Shown here in pieces: positions 16,479-24,217 of a stretch of DNA of 64,000 bases. The stretch is from NCBI GenBank assembly GCA_964406105.1, contig CAYOQK010000021.1:80855-144854 (forward strand), read 5' to 3'. Position 1 is the first letter of the stretch. The number at the start of each line of letters is the position of its first letter. The notes below the pieces were generated by a model. That model did no database searches. It saw only the letters and a program-made list of their open reading frames with translations, and had not been told where the DNA came from. The position numbers and the translations under genes are program-made. This DNA is from WGAB01 sp964406105 (GTDB taxonomy: Bacteria; Hydrothermota; Hydrothermia; WGAB01).

Positions 16479-17171
16479 TTACTCCTGGTTGGCGATCACT
16501 CGGATGAACTTGTGGGGCAAACGCCCGTCGTTGGTTTTCAGCATCAAAACGCCGCTGTAAGGTTTGTCTTGGCCTACGGTGATCTTCAGGTAGATGCGGC
16601 CGGTATCCCCTGGGGCGATGGTGTCGGGGTCCCAACCTTGAACGTCTACCCCTTTGAAGCCGTTGATGGACTCCAGCACCAGGGGCAGTTGGCCATCGCT
16701 GATCAGGAGTACGGTATCCAGCACCACGGTGCCCGGCGGTACCTGTCCCAGGTTGAGCAGCGAGGGGTACACGTAGCCCCGTGGTTTGGGCATCTCTTTT
16801 ACCTGGCCACGGATCAACACCCGCACCTCGGGTTGGTCGGGATCGTTGCTCACGATGCTCACGGGTTTCACAAAGCTCCGGCCACCGTATCCCCGCGAGT
16901 TAAAGGACACATGGAGCACTTGACTGTCCCCTGGAGCGATGCTGGTGTTGTCCAGCAGGGTGGCGGTGCAGCCGCAGGAGGTGCGCACGGAAAAGATCTT
17001 CAGGGTGTCGGTGCCGGTGTTCTTCAGGACGAAATCGTGGGTGTAGATCTTGCCCTCATCAATGATGCCGAAGTCGTGGACCGGTGCCGGCACCTCCAAG
17101 TGCGGGGCGCCGGACAACAACCCTGCGAAGGTCAGTAAGAGCGCAAAAGCAAACCCCTTTCGCATGTTCAT
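16479..17171 (-). CDS. DUF1573 family secreted protein
   Basis: 230 residues with a signal peptide (MNMRKGFAFALLLTFAGLLSG). Two Ig-like DUF1573 repeats follow, recognised by HDFGIIDEGKIYTHDFVLKNTG and the diagnostic SCGCTAT motif (about 65-71). DUF1573 proteins are periplasmic or surface-attached and common in Bacteroidota and related diderms; their function is not established. The first ATG lies 9 nt after TATGAT, consistent with a leaderless start; an alternative start is two codons further in. Confidence 0.88.
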   Translation of the reverse strand: MNMRKGFAFALLLTFAGLLSGAPHLEVPAPVHDFGIIDEGKIYTHDFVLKNTGTDTLKIFSVRTSCGCTATLLDNTSIAPGDSQVLHVSFNSRGYGGRSFVKPVSIVSNDPDQPEVRVLIRGQVKEMPKPRGYVYPSLLNLGQVPPGTVVLDTVLLISDGQLPLVLESINGFKGVDVQGWDPDTIAPGDTGRIYLKITVGQDKPYSGVLMLKTNDGRLPHKFIRVIANQE

Positions 17172-17180
17172 AGCCCTTTT

Positions 17181-17210
17181 ATCATACGCCGTCCCTTACA
17201 ATTAGACCAA
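17181..17210 (-). promoter_or_regulatory. Promoter of the DUF1573-PLD-zinc-ribbon unit
   Basis: TTGGTC (17205-17210), 18-nt spacer, TATGAT (17181-17186) on the minus strand, 9 nt before the DUF1573 ATG. Confidence 0.5.
17197..17202 (+). promoter_or_regulatory. -10 box for the 17226 unit
   Basis: TACAAT, 23 nt before the ATG. A GGGAGG ribosome-binding site lies at 17211-17216, so this transcript has a conventional short leader. No convincing -35. Confidence 0.4.
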
Positions 17211-17225
17211 CGGGAGGCATGCCAC

Positions 17226-17567
17226 ATGAGAGGTTTGGTGCTCCGCTGGATCCTGTCCATGGTATCCCTGTGGCTTGTGAGTTGGGTGCTCAAGGGCATT
17301 GAGGTTTCCGGGTTTTGGTCGTTGCTCTTTGCCTCTTTGGTGTTGGGGATCTTCAACGCCTTGATCCGCCCGGTGTTGATCCTCTTGACTCTACCGCTCA
17401 CCCTGCTCACCCTGGGGCTTTTCACCTTCGTGATCAATGGATTCCTCCTGTGGCTCACCGGTCAGGTGGTACGGGGTTTTGAAGTGCACGGGTTCCTTAC
17501 GGCCTTTGTGGCGGCCATCCTCCTGGCGGTGTTCAATAGTGTGATCAATTGGCTGGTGCGAGGATGA
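17226..17567 (+). CDS. Phage-holin-4-type (DUF360) four-helix membrane protein
   Basis: 113 residues with four hydrophobic helices and the family pattern of a conserved NALIRPVLILLTLPLTLLTLGLF segment (split over 40-65), then FVINGFLLWLTGQVVRGFEVHG and a final NSVINWLV. These chromosomal membrane proteins are widespread and are named after a holin similarity; no phage genes are nearby. Role unknown. The next gene overlaps its stop codon. Confidence 0.82.
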   Translation: MRGLVLRWILSMVSLWLVSWVLKGIEVSGFWSLLFASLVLGIFNALIRPVLILLTLPLTLLTLGLFTFVINGFLLWLTGQVVRGFEVHGFLTAFVAAILLAVFNSVINWLVRG

Positions 17568-17815
17568 TGCGGACCGGTCGGTATACCCTGGCACTCTTTC
17601 TGATCCTCAGTGGGCTCCTGCTGTTGTTGGACAATCTGGGCCTGCTTCGGAGCAGCGCTTGGCACACCGTGGTGCGGTTCTGGCCCGTGCTGCTCATCTT
17701 CCTGGGGCTGGAGTTCCTCCTGGAGGAACGGTTCCAGTGGATCTTGGTGTACCTGCTGGTGTTCTTGGTGGGCTTCATTGGGGTGCTGGTGGTCCGCTCG
17801 GTGTTTTCCTTTTGA
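17564..17815 (+). CDS. Small LiaF/DUF5668-like membrane protein
   Basis: 83 residues, three hydrophobic helices: LALFLILSGLLLLLDNLGLL, VVRFWPVLLIFLGLEFLL and ILVYLLVFLVGFIGVLVV. The second, with WPVLLI..G.E.L, is typical of the membrane region of LiaF-like (DUF5668) proteins. Its ATG overlaps the previous stop (ATGA) and ispE begins 3 nt after it, so the three genes are co-translated. Function unknown, membrane or envelope stress suggested only by family. Confidence 0.72.
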   Translation: MMRTGRYTLALFLILSGLLLLLDNLGLLRSSAWHTVVRFWPVLLIFLGLEFLLEERFQWILVYLLVFLVGFIGVLVVRSVFSF

Positions 17816-17818
17816 TCC

Positions 17819-18685
17819 ATGTCCCTCCTCCGTTCACCGTGCAAGATCAATGTGGGGCTCTTTGTGCTGGGTCGCCGGCCCGATGGGTTCCACGAGCTGG
17901 ACACCCTATTCGCCCGGTTGGCCTTCAGTGATCGGATCACGGTGACCCCCGCCCCCCGGTTAACGGTCGTCGCAGAGCCCTGGGGGCCCCAAAACGAGGA
18001 GAACCTGGTGTATCGGGCCCTTCGGGAGGTGGAACGCCGGTGGGGAACCCCCTTGTCCCTAAGGGTTCATATTGAAAAGCGGGTGCCCATGGGTGCGGGA
18101 TTGGGGGGTGGATCGGCCAACGCTGCAGTGGTGCTCCGCTGGCTGGTGCGCACCCATGGAGTGCCTAAGGACCTGGCCCGCGAGGTGGCTCGGCGCATCG
18201 GTGCCGATGTGGCCTTCTTCTTTGAGGAGGTCACGTGGGCCCGTGGCCGAGGCCGAGGCGATCAACTGGAGCCGCTGGTCGGATTGCCAGAAAGGGTGCC
18301 AGTCCTGCTGGTACTGCCGCCCTTCGGTGTGTCCACGGCCCAGGCGTACCAGGCTCTGGCCAAAAGCGGCGCCTATACACCGGCGGAGGAGGCCCAAGAA
18401 CGCATGGAACGCCTGGTCGCAGCCCTGCGAAGGCGCTTGTGGGCAGAGGCCAGTCAGCACCTGGCCAATGACTTTGAGCCCTTGGTGTTCCGCTGGCACC
18501 CCGAACTCCGGGAGTTGAAGGTGCACCTACGGCGGATGGGTGCGATGCTGGCTGGGTTGTCGGGCACAGGGTCAGCGCTGTTCGGCGTGTTCCCCCAGGG
18601 GCGTCCTGCGGAGCTCTCCCTGCCCCCTGGATTCCGAGGGGTCTGGACGCAGATCGGCGCGCCGGAGCACCACGAAGGCAGCTGA
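17819..18685 (+). CDS. ispE: 4-diphosphocytidyl-2-C-methyl-D-erythritol kinase
   Basis: GHMP kinase of the MEP isoprenoid pathway. 288 residues; SPCKINVGLFVLGRRPDGFHEL at the start is the IspE signature, the ATP loop is PMGAGLGGGSANAA (about 91-104), and LSGTGSALFGVF near the C-terminus is GHMP motif 3. The 3' end overlaps the 3' end of mreC on the other strand by 114 nt, yet both proteins show normal family sequence up to the overlap. Confidence 0.96.
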   Translation: MSLLRSPCKINVGLFVLGRRPDGFHELDTLFARLAFSDRITVTPAPRLTVVAEPWGPQNEENLVYRALREVERRWGTPLSLRVHIEKRVPMGAGLGGGSANAAVVLRWLVRTHGVPKDLAREVARRIGADVAFFFEEVTWARGRGRGDQLEPLVGLPERVPVLLVLPPFGVSTAQAYQALAKSGAYTPAEEAQERMERLVAALRRRLWAEASQHLANDFEPLVFRWHPELRELKVHLRRMGAMLAGLSGTGSALFGVFPQGRPAELSLPPGFRGVWTQIGAPEHHEGS

Positions 18686-19378
18686 ACGGGCATGATCGTA
18701 CAGGGGACGCACCCACACCTGCAGGTAAAAGGGGTTGGTTTTCAAGGTATCCACCCGTTCCACCACGGCCACCGGTAGGCCTGGGGGAATGAGATGGCCT
18801 ACCCCACTGCTGACGAAGGTGTCTCCAGGGGCTACCGAGGCCCAGGCTGGCAGGTACTTGATCCACGGGCGGCCCCCGCCAGCGAGAACCCCCAGCACGC
18901 CGGTGCGCAGGGAGGCGACCCCCACCCGAAAATCTGGGTGGAACACGGTGTACACCCATGCGGTGCGAGGCTGCACCTGCACCACCTTGCCCACCAGAAC
19001 GCCGCGGTGCACCAGCACCTCGCCGTACTCTATGCCGTCTTGGGCGCCTCGGTTGATGAGGATCCGTTGGGGCACCCCCAGGGGGTCAAAGGCCAAGGCA
19101 TGGGCGATGCGGGAGGAGGAGGGTACGCCCCACAGGGAATCCAAACGGGCCAGGGCCTCCTGTTGGAGGTGGGGCGAGAGGTCCAGGAACACTTGAAGCC
19201 AGCGTTGTCGGTCGCGTTCTGCGGTGAGCAGGGTGGCGATCCGTTGGTCCAGGCGAAAGAGGGGTTGGTACACCGTGGCTGTCAGAACCCGTGAGGTCAC
19301 CTCCCGAACCGGGGCAAAAAGGAACAACAGGGAAAGCAGGGCGAACAGGCCGGTGGAGGACCCAGGGGTGGACCTCAT
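18572..19378 (-). CDS. mreC: Rod-shape-determining protein MreC
   Basis: 268 residues; start MRSTPGSSTGLFALLSLLFLF, whose ATG overlaps the mreB stop. One N-terminal membrane helix (about 10-25), a coiled-coil-like stretch (RLDQRIATLLTAERDRQRWL), then the two-barrel MreC domain with PQRILINRGAQDGIEYGEVLV and FRVGVASLRTGVLGVL. Scaffolds the elongasome in the periplasm. The last 37 codons are antisense to the end of ispE and read as a non-conserved tail. No mreD is visible next to it. Confidence 0.92.
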   Translation of the reverse strand: MRSTPGSSTGLFALLSLLFLFAPVREVTSRVLTATVYQPLFRLDQRIATLLTAERDRQRWLQVFLDLSPHLQQEALARLDSLWGVPSSSRIAHALAFDPLGVPQRILINRGAQDGIEYGEVLVHRGVLVGKVVQVQPRTAWVYTVFHPDFRVGVASLRTGVLGVLAGGGRPWIKYLPAWASVAPGDTFVSSGVGHLIPPGLPVAVVERVDTLKTNPFYLQVWVRPLYDHARSAAFVVLRRADLRPDPSESRGQGELRRTPLGEHAEQR

Positions 19379-20430
19379 CGGGTGGTGACTTGGCTTCGGG
19401 GTTGGATCAGCACCTTGCGGTAGTGGTCCAGGTTTTCCAGAATCTTGCCGGCCCCTTGGACCACGCATTCCACGGGGTTTTCCACCACATTGACCGCCAG
19501 GTTGGTTTCCTCCCGCAGCAGGGCGGCAAAGCCGCGCAGTTGAGAGCCCCCGCCGGACAGGTAGATTCCGCGGTCAATGATGTCGGCTACGAGTTCTGGA
19601 GGGGTGCGTTCCAAGGCTCGTTTCACCGCGTCAATGATTTGGTACACCACGGGCTTGAGGGCCTCGCGGATCTCGTCGGAGTTGACCTCAATGGTCTTGG
19701 GGGCTCCGCTGACCAGGTCGCGTCCGCGGACCTCCATCCGCCGGGTTTCCTCCAAGGGGAACACGTTGCCGATCTCAATCTTGATTTGCTCTGCGGTTTG
19801 CTGGCCCACCTCCACCCGGTAATGGTCGCGGATGAACTGGATGATGGCTTCGTCCATCTCGTCGCCGGCCACACGGATGGAGGTGTCGGTGACGATGCCC
19901 GAGAGGGAGATCACGGCGATTTCGGTGGTTCCGCCGCCCACGTCCACGATCATGTGGCCTGCGGGTTCGTCAATGTCAATGCCGATGCCCACAGCGGCGG
20001 CCACAGGTTCGGCCACCAGGAGCACCTCGCGGCTGCCTGCGCTTTCGGCAGAATCCCGAACGGCGCGGAGCTCCACCTCGGTGACTGCGGAGGGAACGGC
20101 GATCAGGGTTCGGGGGTTGGCCCAGAGGTGTTTGCTGATGGTTTTGGAGAGGAAGGTGTAGAGCATCTCCTGGACCATCTCAAAGTCAGTGATCACGCCG
20201 TCCTTCATGGGGCGTTTGGCCAGGATGCCCTTGTGGGTTTTCCCCAGCATCCGTTTGGCCTCATAGCCCACAGCCAGCACCTTGCCCGTGGCCTGGTCCA
20301 CCGCCACCACCGAGGGCTCGTTCAGCACGATGCCCTGGCCTTTGACGTACACCAGCGTGTAGGCCGTGCCGAGGTCCACCGCCACCTCGTTGCCCCACAC
20401 GCGGAAAAACCTTTTGAGGAACGAAAGCAT
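19375..20430 (-). CDS. mreB: Rod-shape-determining protein MreB (bacterial actin)
   Basis: 351 residues, full-length MreB. Actin-fold motifs are VAVDLGTAYTLVYVKGQGIVLNEPSVVA (split over 16-43, phosphate 1), MIVDVGGGTTEIAVISLSGIV (phosphate 2) and IYLSGGGSQLRGFAALL (adenosine). The N-terminal MLSFLKRFFRVWG can form an amphipathic membrane-binding helix. Directs lateral wall growth, so a rod shape is expected. Coupled to mutS upstream (1-nt overlap) and mreC downstream (4-nt overlap). Confidence 0.97.
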   Translation of the reverse strand: MLSFLKRFFRVWGNEVAVDLGTAYTLVYVKGQGIVLNEPSVVAVDQATGKVLAVGYEAKRMLGKTHKGILAKRPMKDGVITDFEMVQEMLYTFLSKTISKHLWANPRTLIAVPSAVTEVELRAVRDSAESAGSREVLLVAEPVAAAVGIGIDIDEPAGHMIVDVGGGTTEIAVISLSGIVTDTSIRVAGDEMDEAIIQFIRDHYRVEVGQQTAEQIKIEIGNVFPLEETRRMEVRGRDLVSGAPKTIEVNSDEIREALKPVVYQIIDAVKRALERTPPELVADIIDRGIYLSGGGSQLRGFAALLREETNLAVNVVENPVECVVQGAGKILENLDHYRKVLIQPRSQVTTR

Positions 20431-22973
20431 CAGGACTCCACTTCCTTCTTTAACTCGTAGAGCAAGTTTAAAGCATCCCTGGGGCTTAATCCATCCAAAT
20501 CTACAGATTTTAAGCGTTGAAGCACCCTTTCGGCGGCCTTCGGAACCGATGGAGCCGGTTGGAACAGGTCCAGTTGAGTGAGCCGGGTGCGGATGGTGCC
20601 TTCCCGCTCAATGTCCTCCTGGATCTCCTGGGCCCGGCGCACCACCTCCTCGGGGATGCCTGCCAACCGGGCCACGTGGATCCCGTAGCTGCGGTCGGTT
20701 TCTCCGGGTACCACCTTTCGGAGAAAAATGACCTTGCCCTCCCATTCCTTCACCTTGGTGGTAAAGTTCTTTACGGCGGGATACATCTTGCCCAGTTTGG
20801 AGAGTTGGTGGTAGTGGGTGGCGAAGAGGGTTTTGGCTCCCACCCGGTTCAACAGGTACTCCACCACAGCCCAAGCAATGGCCAGACCGTCAAAGGTGGA
20901 GGTTCCTCGGCCCACCTCGTCCAGGATCACCAGGCTCTTGCGGGTGGCATTCCGTAGGATGTTGGCGGTTTCAATCATCTCGGCCATGAAGGTGGACACC
21001 CCACGGGCCAGGTCGTCGGAGGCCCCAATGCGGGTGAAGATGCGATCCACAAGGCCGATATGGGCCTTGGAGGCGGGCACGAAGGTGCCCATTTGGGCCA
21101 TAAGGGTGATCAAGGCCACCTGCCGCAGGAAGGTGCTCTTGCCCGACATGTTGGGCCCGGTGAGAATGAAGATCCGGCGATGGTGGAGATCCATCTCTGT
21201 GTCGTTGGGTACGAAGGGTTCGTCAATCATCACCTCCACCATGGGGTGGCGACCCTCCTGGATCCGCAGGGTGCCGTCGTCCACCACCTCGGGCATCACG
21301 TACCGCCGTTTCCGGGCCACCAGGGCCTGCGACTGCAGGAAGTCTAACTCGGCGATGGTGGCGGCCACCGCCTTGAGACCAGGGGCCTGGTCCACCACCC
21401 TTCGGCGGAGCTGCTCCCAGATTTCCAGTTCCAGTCGGCGTGCCCGCTCCTCGGCCGACAGGATGCGGGCCTCCAGTTCCTTGAGTTCCGGGGTGTAAAA
21501 CCGCTCGGCGTTGGTTAGGGTTTGTTTGCGGATGTAGTCCTGGGGAACCCGGCTCAGGTTGGCCTTGGTCACCTCAATGTAGTAGCCCAGCACGTTGTTG
21601 TACCCGATTTTGAGCGAGGCGATGCCGGTGCGTTCCCGCTCCCGTTGCTCCAAGGCCAAGATGCGGGTTTTTCCGTGATGGGCCAGGTCCAGAAGTTCAG
21701 CCAGCTCCCGCGACACCTCGGGCCGGATGAAACCGCCTTCCCGAACGCTGGCCGGGGGGTTCTCCACCACGGTGGCCACCAGTTCTTGGGCCAGATCCAG
21801 CAGTTGGGGGGCGTTGGCCAACAGGGGCCGAAAGAGCTCGTAGGGTTCCAGGAGTTGACGGATCTCCTCAAAGCGGTGCAGGGATTCGGCCAACTTGCGG
21901 GCCTCGCGTGGGCCGGCCTTGCGAGCAGAAAACCGGGACACCATTCGCTCCACATCGCCGATGTCCCGCAGCAGGGTGCGCAGGGTGTCGTGGATTTCCC
22001 GGTGCTCCAAGAGGGTTTGGATCCGGTGCAGGCGGGTGCGGATGGCCTGCAGGTCCAATAGGGGTGCGATCAGGGCTTCCCGAAGGAAACGGCCCCCCAT
22101 GGGCGTGAGGGTTTCGTCCAACACCTGCAGCAGCGACAGTCCCCCCTCGTGGATGGGTTCCAGCACCTCCAGGTTCTTGAGGGTGGCGGGATCCAAGTAC
22201 AGGGTTTGCTGAAGCCGCAGGGGCTTGAGATTCCGCAGGTGCTGGAGCATGCCCGGCTTTTTGTCGCGGAGGTACTCTAACAGGGCCAAGGCGGCACCCA
22301 GGGCCCTGGGGAGGTTGTCCACCTCAAAGGCCCGCAGCGAAGCCACCTGGAAATGGTCCATGAGCTCGCGGCGTGCTGTATCCGGGTCAAAGTGCCACTC
22401 CTCCAGGGGGTACACAGCGGCCTCTAAGGGGTGAGGCAGCTCGGTGTCTCGGGGCAGGATGAGTTCCACCACGCCCCGTTTTTCCAATTCCTCCAGGGCT
22501 CGTTGAGGAGGGGCCTCAAACAGCAGGAAGTCCGCCGTGCTCAGGTCCAACAGGGCCACACCCCAGGGGAGGCCCGTAGGGTTAACCGCAGCGATGAACT
22601 GGAAGTTCTTATCCTCCAACAGGGCTGGATCCAGGATGGTTCCGGGGGTGATGACCTCCACCACCTCCCGATGGAGGAGCCCCCGGCCCTTTTGGGGTTC
22701 GTCCTCCATCTGTTCACAGATGGCCACCCGGTATCCGGCTTTGAGGAGCCGAGCGATGTAGGTGTCGGCTGCCCGCACGGGCACACCTGCCATGGGCACC
22801 CGTTGGGTTTTGCTCAGGGGTTTTGAGGTCAGGGTGATGCCCAACACCCGCGCGGCGATCTCCGCATCCTCAAAGAAGAGCTCGTAGAAATCGCCCATCC
22901 GAAAGAGCAGGAGCTCGTCCTGATACCGGCTTTTGATTTCCCGATACTGCCTCAGGATGGGGGACTCCGCCAT
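20430..22973 (-). CDS. mutS: DNA mismatch repair protein MutS
   Basis: 847 residues, complete MutS I. The mismatch-binding domain opens SPILRQYREIKSRYQDELLLFRMGDFYELF in two steps (4-33), with the Phe-x-Glu motif FYE. Walker A is GPNMSGKST (about 610-618), Walker B with signature DEVGRGTSTFDG (about 690-701), and the dimerising C-terminus is present. Recognises mispairs. First gene of the mutS-mreB-mreC unit. The ATG lies 9 nt after TATAAT with no ribosome-binding site, so it is probably leaderless. Confidence 0.98.
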   Translation of the reverse strand: MAESPILRQYREIKSRYQDELLLFRMGDFYELFFEDAEIAARVLGITLTSKPLSKTQRVPMAGVPVRAADTYIARLLKAGYRVAICEQMEDEPQKGRGLLHREVVEVITPGTILDPALLEDKNFQFIAAVNPTGLPWGVALLDLSTADFLLFEAPPQRALEELEKRGVVELILPRDTELPHPLEAAVYPLEEWHFDPDTARRELMDHFQVASLRAFEVDNLPRALGAALALLEYLRDKKPGMLQHLRNLKPLRLQQTLYLDPATLKNLEVLEPIHEGGLSLLQVLDETLTPMGGRFLREALIAPLLDLQAIRTRLHRIQTLLEHREIHDTLRTLLRDIGDVERMVSRFSARKAGPREARKLAESLHRFEEIRQLLEPYELFRPLLANAPQLLDLAQELVATVVENPPASVREGGFIRPEVSRELAELLDLAHHGKTRILALEQRERERTGIASLKIGYNNVLGYYIEVTKANLSRVPQDYIRKQTLTNAERFYTPELKELEARILSAEERARRLELEIWEQLRRRVVDQAPGLKAVAATIAELDFLQSQALVARKRRYVMPEVVDDGTLRIQEGRHPMVEVMIDEPFVPNDTEMDLHHRRIFILTGPNMSGKSTFLRQVALITLMAQMGTFVPASKAHIGLVDRIFTRIGASDDLARGVSTFMAEMIETANILRNATRKSLVILDEVGRGTSTFDGLAIAWAVVEYLLNRVGAKTLFATHYHQLSKLGKMYPAVKNFTTKVKEWEGKVIFLRKVVPGETDRSYGIHVARLAGIPEEVVRRAQEIQEDIEREGTIRTRLTQLDLFQPAPSVPKAAERVLQRLKSVDLDGLSPRDALNLLYELKKEVES

Positions 22974-22982
22974 GGTCGGTTA

Positions 22983-22988
22983 ATTATA
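22983..22988 (-). promoter_or_regulatory. -10 box of the mutS unit
   Basis: TATAAT on the minus strand, 9 nt before the mutS ATG. The -35 region is weak; a divergent -10 box for the 23013 gene lies 10 bp away. Confidence 0.6.
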
Positions 22989-22998
22989 CGTGTCGGCG

Positions 22999-23004
22999 TA
23001 CAAT
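22999..23004 (+). promoter_or_regulatory. -10 box of the 23013 gene
   Basis: TACAAT on the plus strand, 8 nt before the ATG; no ribosome-binding site in between. Confidence 0.5.
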
Positions 23005-23012
23005 GAAACCCC

Positions 23013-23273
23013 ATGGATCTCCAAACTCGCCTGTTGGCTGCCATAGAGGAGTACAACCGGTACCGTGCGCCCGAGGCTCAGGCCCGGTTGGTATCGCTGG
23101 ATGTCCACGGGGCATGGGTGGAGTTCACAGGCTCCTTTTGCCGCACCTGCGGCGCCTATGACTGGTATGAAGACCTGTTGTGGATCTTGAGGGATCACGG
23201 GATAAAGGCCAAGATCCAGGCGCTGGAGGAATTCCTGGGAGGGGCGCGGGTGCGGTTCCAATGGGAGCCGTAG
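23013..23273 (+). CDS. Small uncharacterised protein with a CRTC motif
   Basis: 86 residues; I do not recognise the family. The sequence looks like a compact alpha/beta fold, with a Cys pair in GSFCRTCGAYDWYEDLLWIL (about 40-59) that could bind a metal or act in redox, and an otherwise charged, globular composition. Codon use is like that of the neighbours and the gene has its own -10 box, so it is likely real. Divergent from mutS; followed by a 266-nt stretch without a clear gene. Confidence 0.6.
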   Translation: MDLQTRLLAAIEEYNRYRAPEAQARLVSLDVHGAWVEFTGSFCRTCGAYDWYEDLLWILRDHGIKAKIQALEEFLGGARVRFQWEP

Positions 23274-23539
23274 GGGAAACCATCGTCGGCCAAGGATTCC
23301 GTGGGGCCCCAAAGCCAATGCCGTGGGGATGTTCTGTTGGCGGCCCTCTTTGGTGGTCCGCCCAAAGGGCTGCAAAGGCTGCCGTTTGGATCCCGTGTAC
23401 AGGAAATCCAAGGGGATCCGAGAAGGGGACAACAGATGTTCCGCTTACCCCTACCGGTGAAGGAAGTTCAGCCGAGGATTTCCGGAAAGTGGAGTGATGT
23501 CCCAATGCATCGGGGGTATCGTTAAGGGTTTAGGGTGGG
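23274..23539 (+). other. Intergenic stretch without a supported gene
   Basis: About 266 nt between the 23013 gene and the end of the DtxR gene. Short open frames exist in several frames, including one with Cys pairs (CKGCR, 23382-23396, from the ATG at 23331), but none has a ribosome-binding site and none matches a family I know. No tRNA, SRP RNA, RNase P or terminator signature seen. Confidence 0.4.
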
Positions 23540-24217
23540 TCATTCGGTGGTGGGGAGCCGTTGGACCCACACGTGGCAGGCTGCGCGGTGGGCGATGCGG
23601 TGCCGCTGGCCTTGGACCACCACCCACAGGTCTTCGCTCACGGGTTCGCGAGCCACCACCTGCACCACTTGGTTAGGGCGGAGTCCTCGCTCGGCCAGGT
23701 ACACGAGCAGGGTGGGGTCTTCGTCGGCCACCTCAGCGACTCGGGCTTGGGCACCAGGCTCTAAGTCGCTTAAGGGTTCCAGGTGTTGGTCTGGCAGGGT
23801 GAGGTCTGGGCCGGGGATCGGGGCTCCGTGGGGGTCCCGGTCGGGATGGCCCAGGATTTCGGCCATGCGTTGTTCCACCTCTTCTGAGATCACATGTTCC
23901 CAGCGTTCTGCCTCCTGGTGCACCTGATGCCAAGGCAGCCCCAGCACCTCGTGGAGGTAGCGTTCCACCAAGCGATGATGGCGGATCACCTCCAGGGCGA
24001 TGCGTCGGCCTGCAGGGGTGAGCACCACCCCCCGATACGGGGTGTACTCCACCAGGTGAAGGTCGGCCAAGCGCTGTAGGGTTTGGGTAACCGTGGCGGG
24101 TTTCACGCCAAAGTGTTGGGCCAGTTCGCGGGTGGTGGCCCGGCCCTGGCGGCGGGTAAGTTGGAAGATGGCCTTGAGGTAGTCTTCCAGGACGGGGGTG
24201 AGTTTGTTGGCCATCAT
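23540..24217 (-). CDS. DtxR/MntR-family metal-dependent transcriptional regulator
   Basis: 225 residues; the ATGATG start overlaps the FeoB-permease stop. Winged helix (about 5-75: LEDYLKAIFQLTRRQGRATTRELAQHF split, then VKPATVTQTLQRLADLHLVEYTPYRGV), then the DtxR metal/dimer domain with HHRLVERYLHEVLGL, EAERWEHVISEEVEQRM and GHPDRDPHGAPIP, holding the usual His/Glu ligands. A C-terminal SH3-like (FeoA-type) domain spans about 148-222. Likely the Fe(II)- or Mn(II)-responsive repressor of this iron unit; TTTTAGG repeats at 27360-27388 are a candidate site. Confidence 0.92.
   Translation of the reverse strand: MMANKLTPVLEDYLKAIFQLTRRQGRATTRELAQHFGVKPATVTQTLQRLADLHLVEYTPYRGVVLTPAGRRIALEVIRHHRLVERYLHEVLGLPWHQVHQEAERWEHVISEEVEQRMAEILGHPDRDPHGAPIPGPDLTLPDQHLEPLSDLEPGAQARVAEVADEDPTLLVYLAERGLRPNQVVQVVAREPVSEDLWVVVQGQRHRIAHRAACHVWVQRLPTTE

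Noticed and set aside
17226..17567. Prophage remnant suggested by the holin-like family name
   Set aside because: No other phage genes; this family is a common chromosomal membrane protein.
19291..20460. 389-codon plus-strand frame opposite mreB
   Set aside because: Shadow of mreB; low-complexity His/Gly/Val composition and no start signal.
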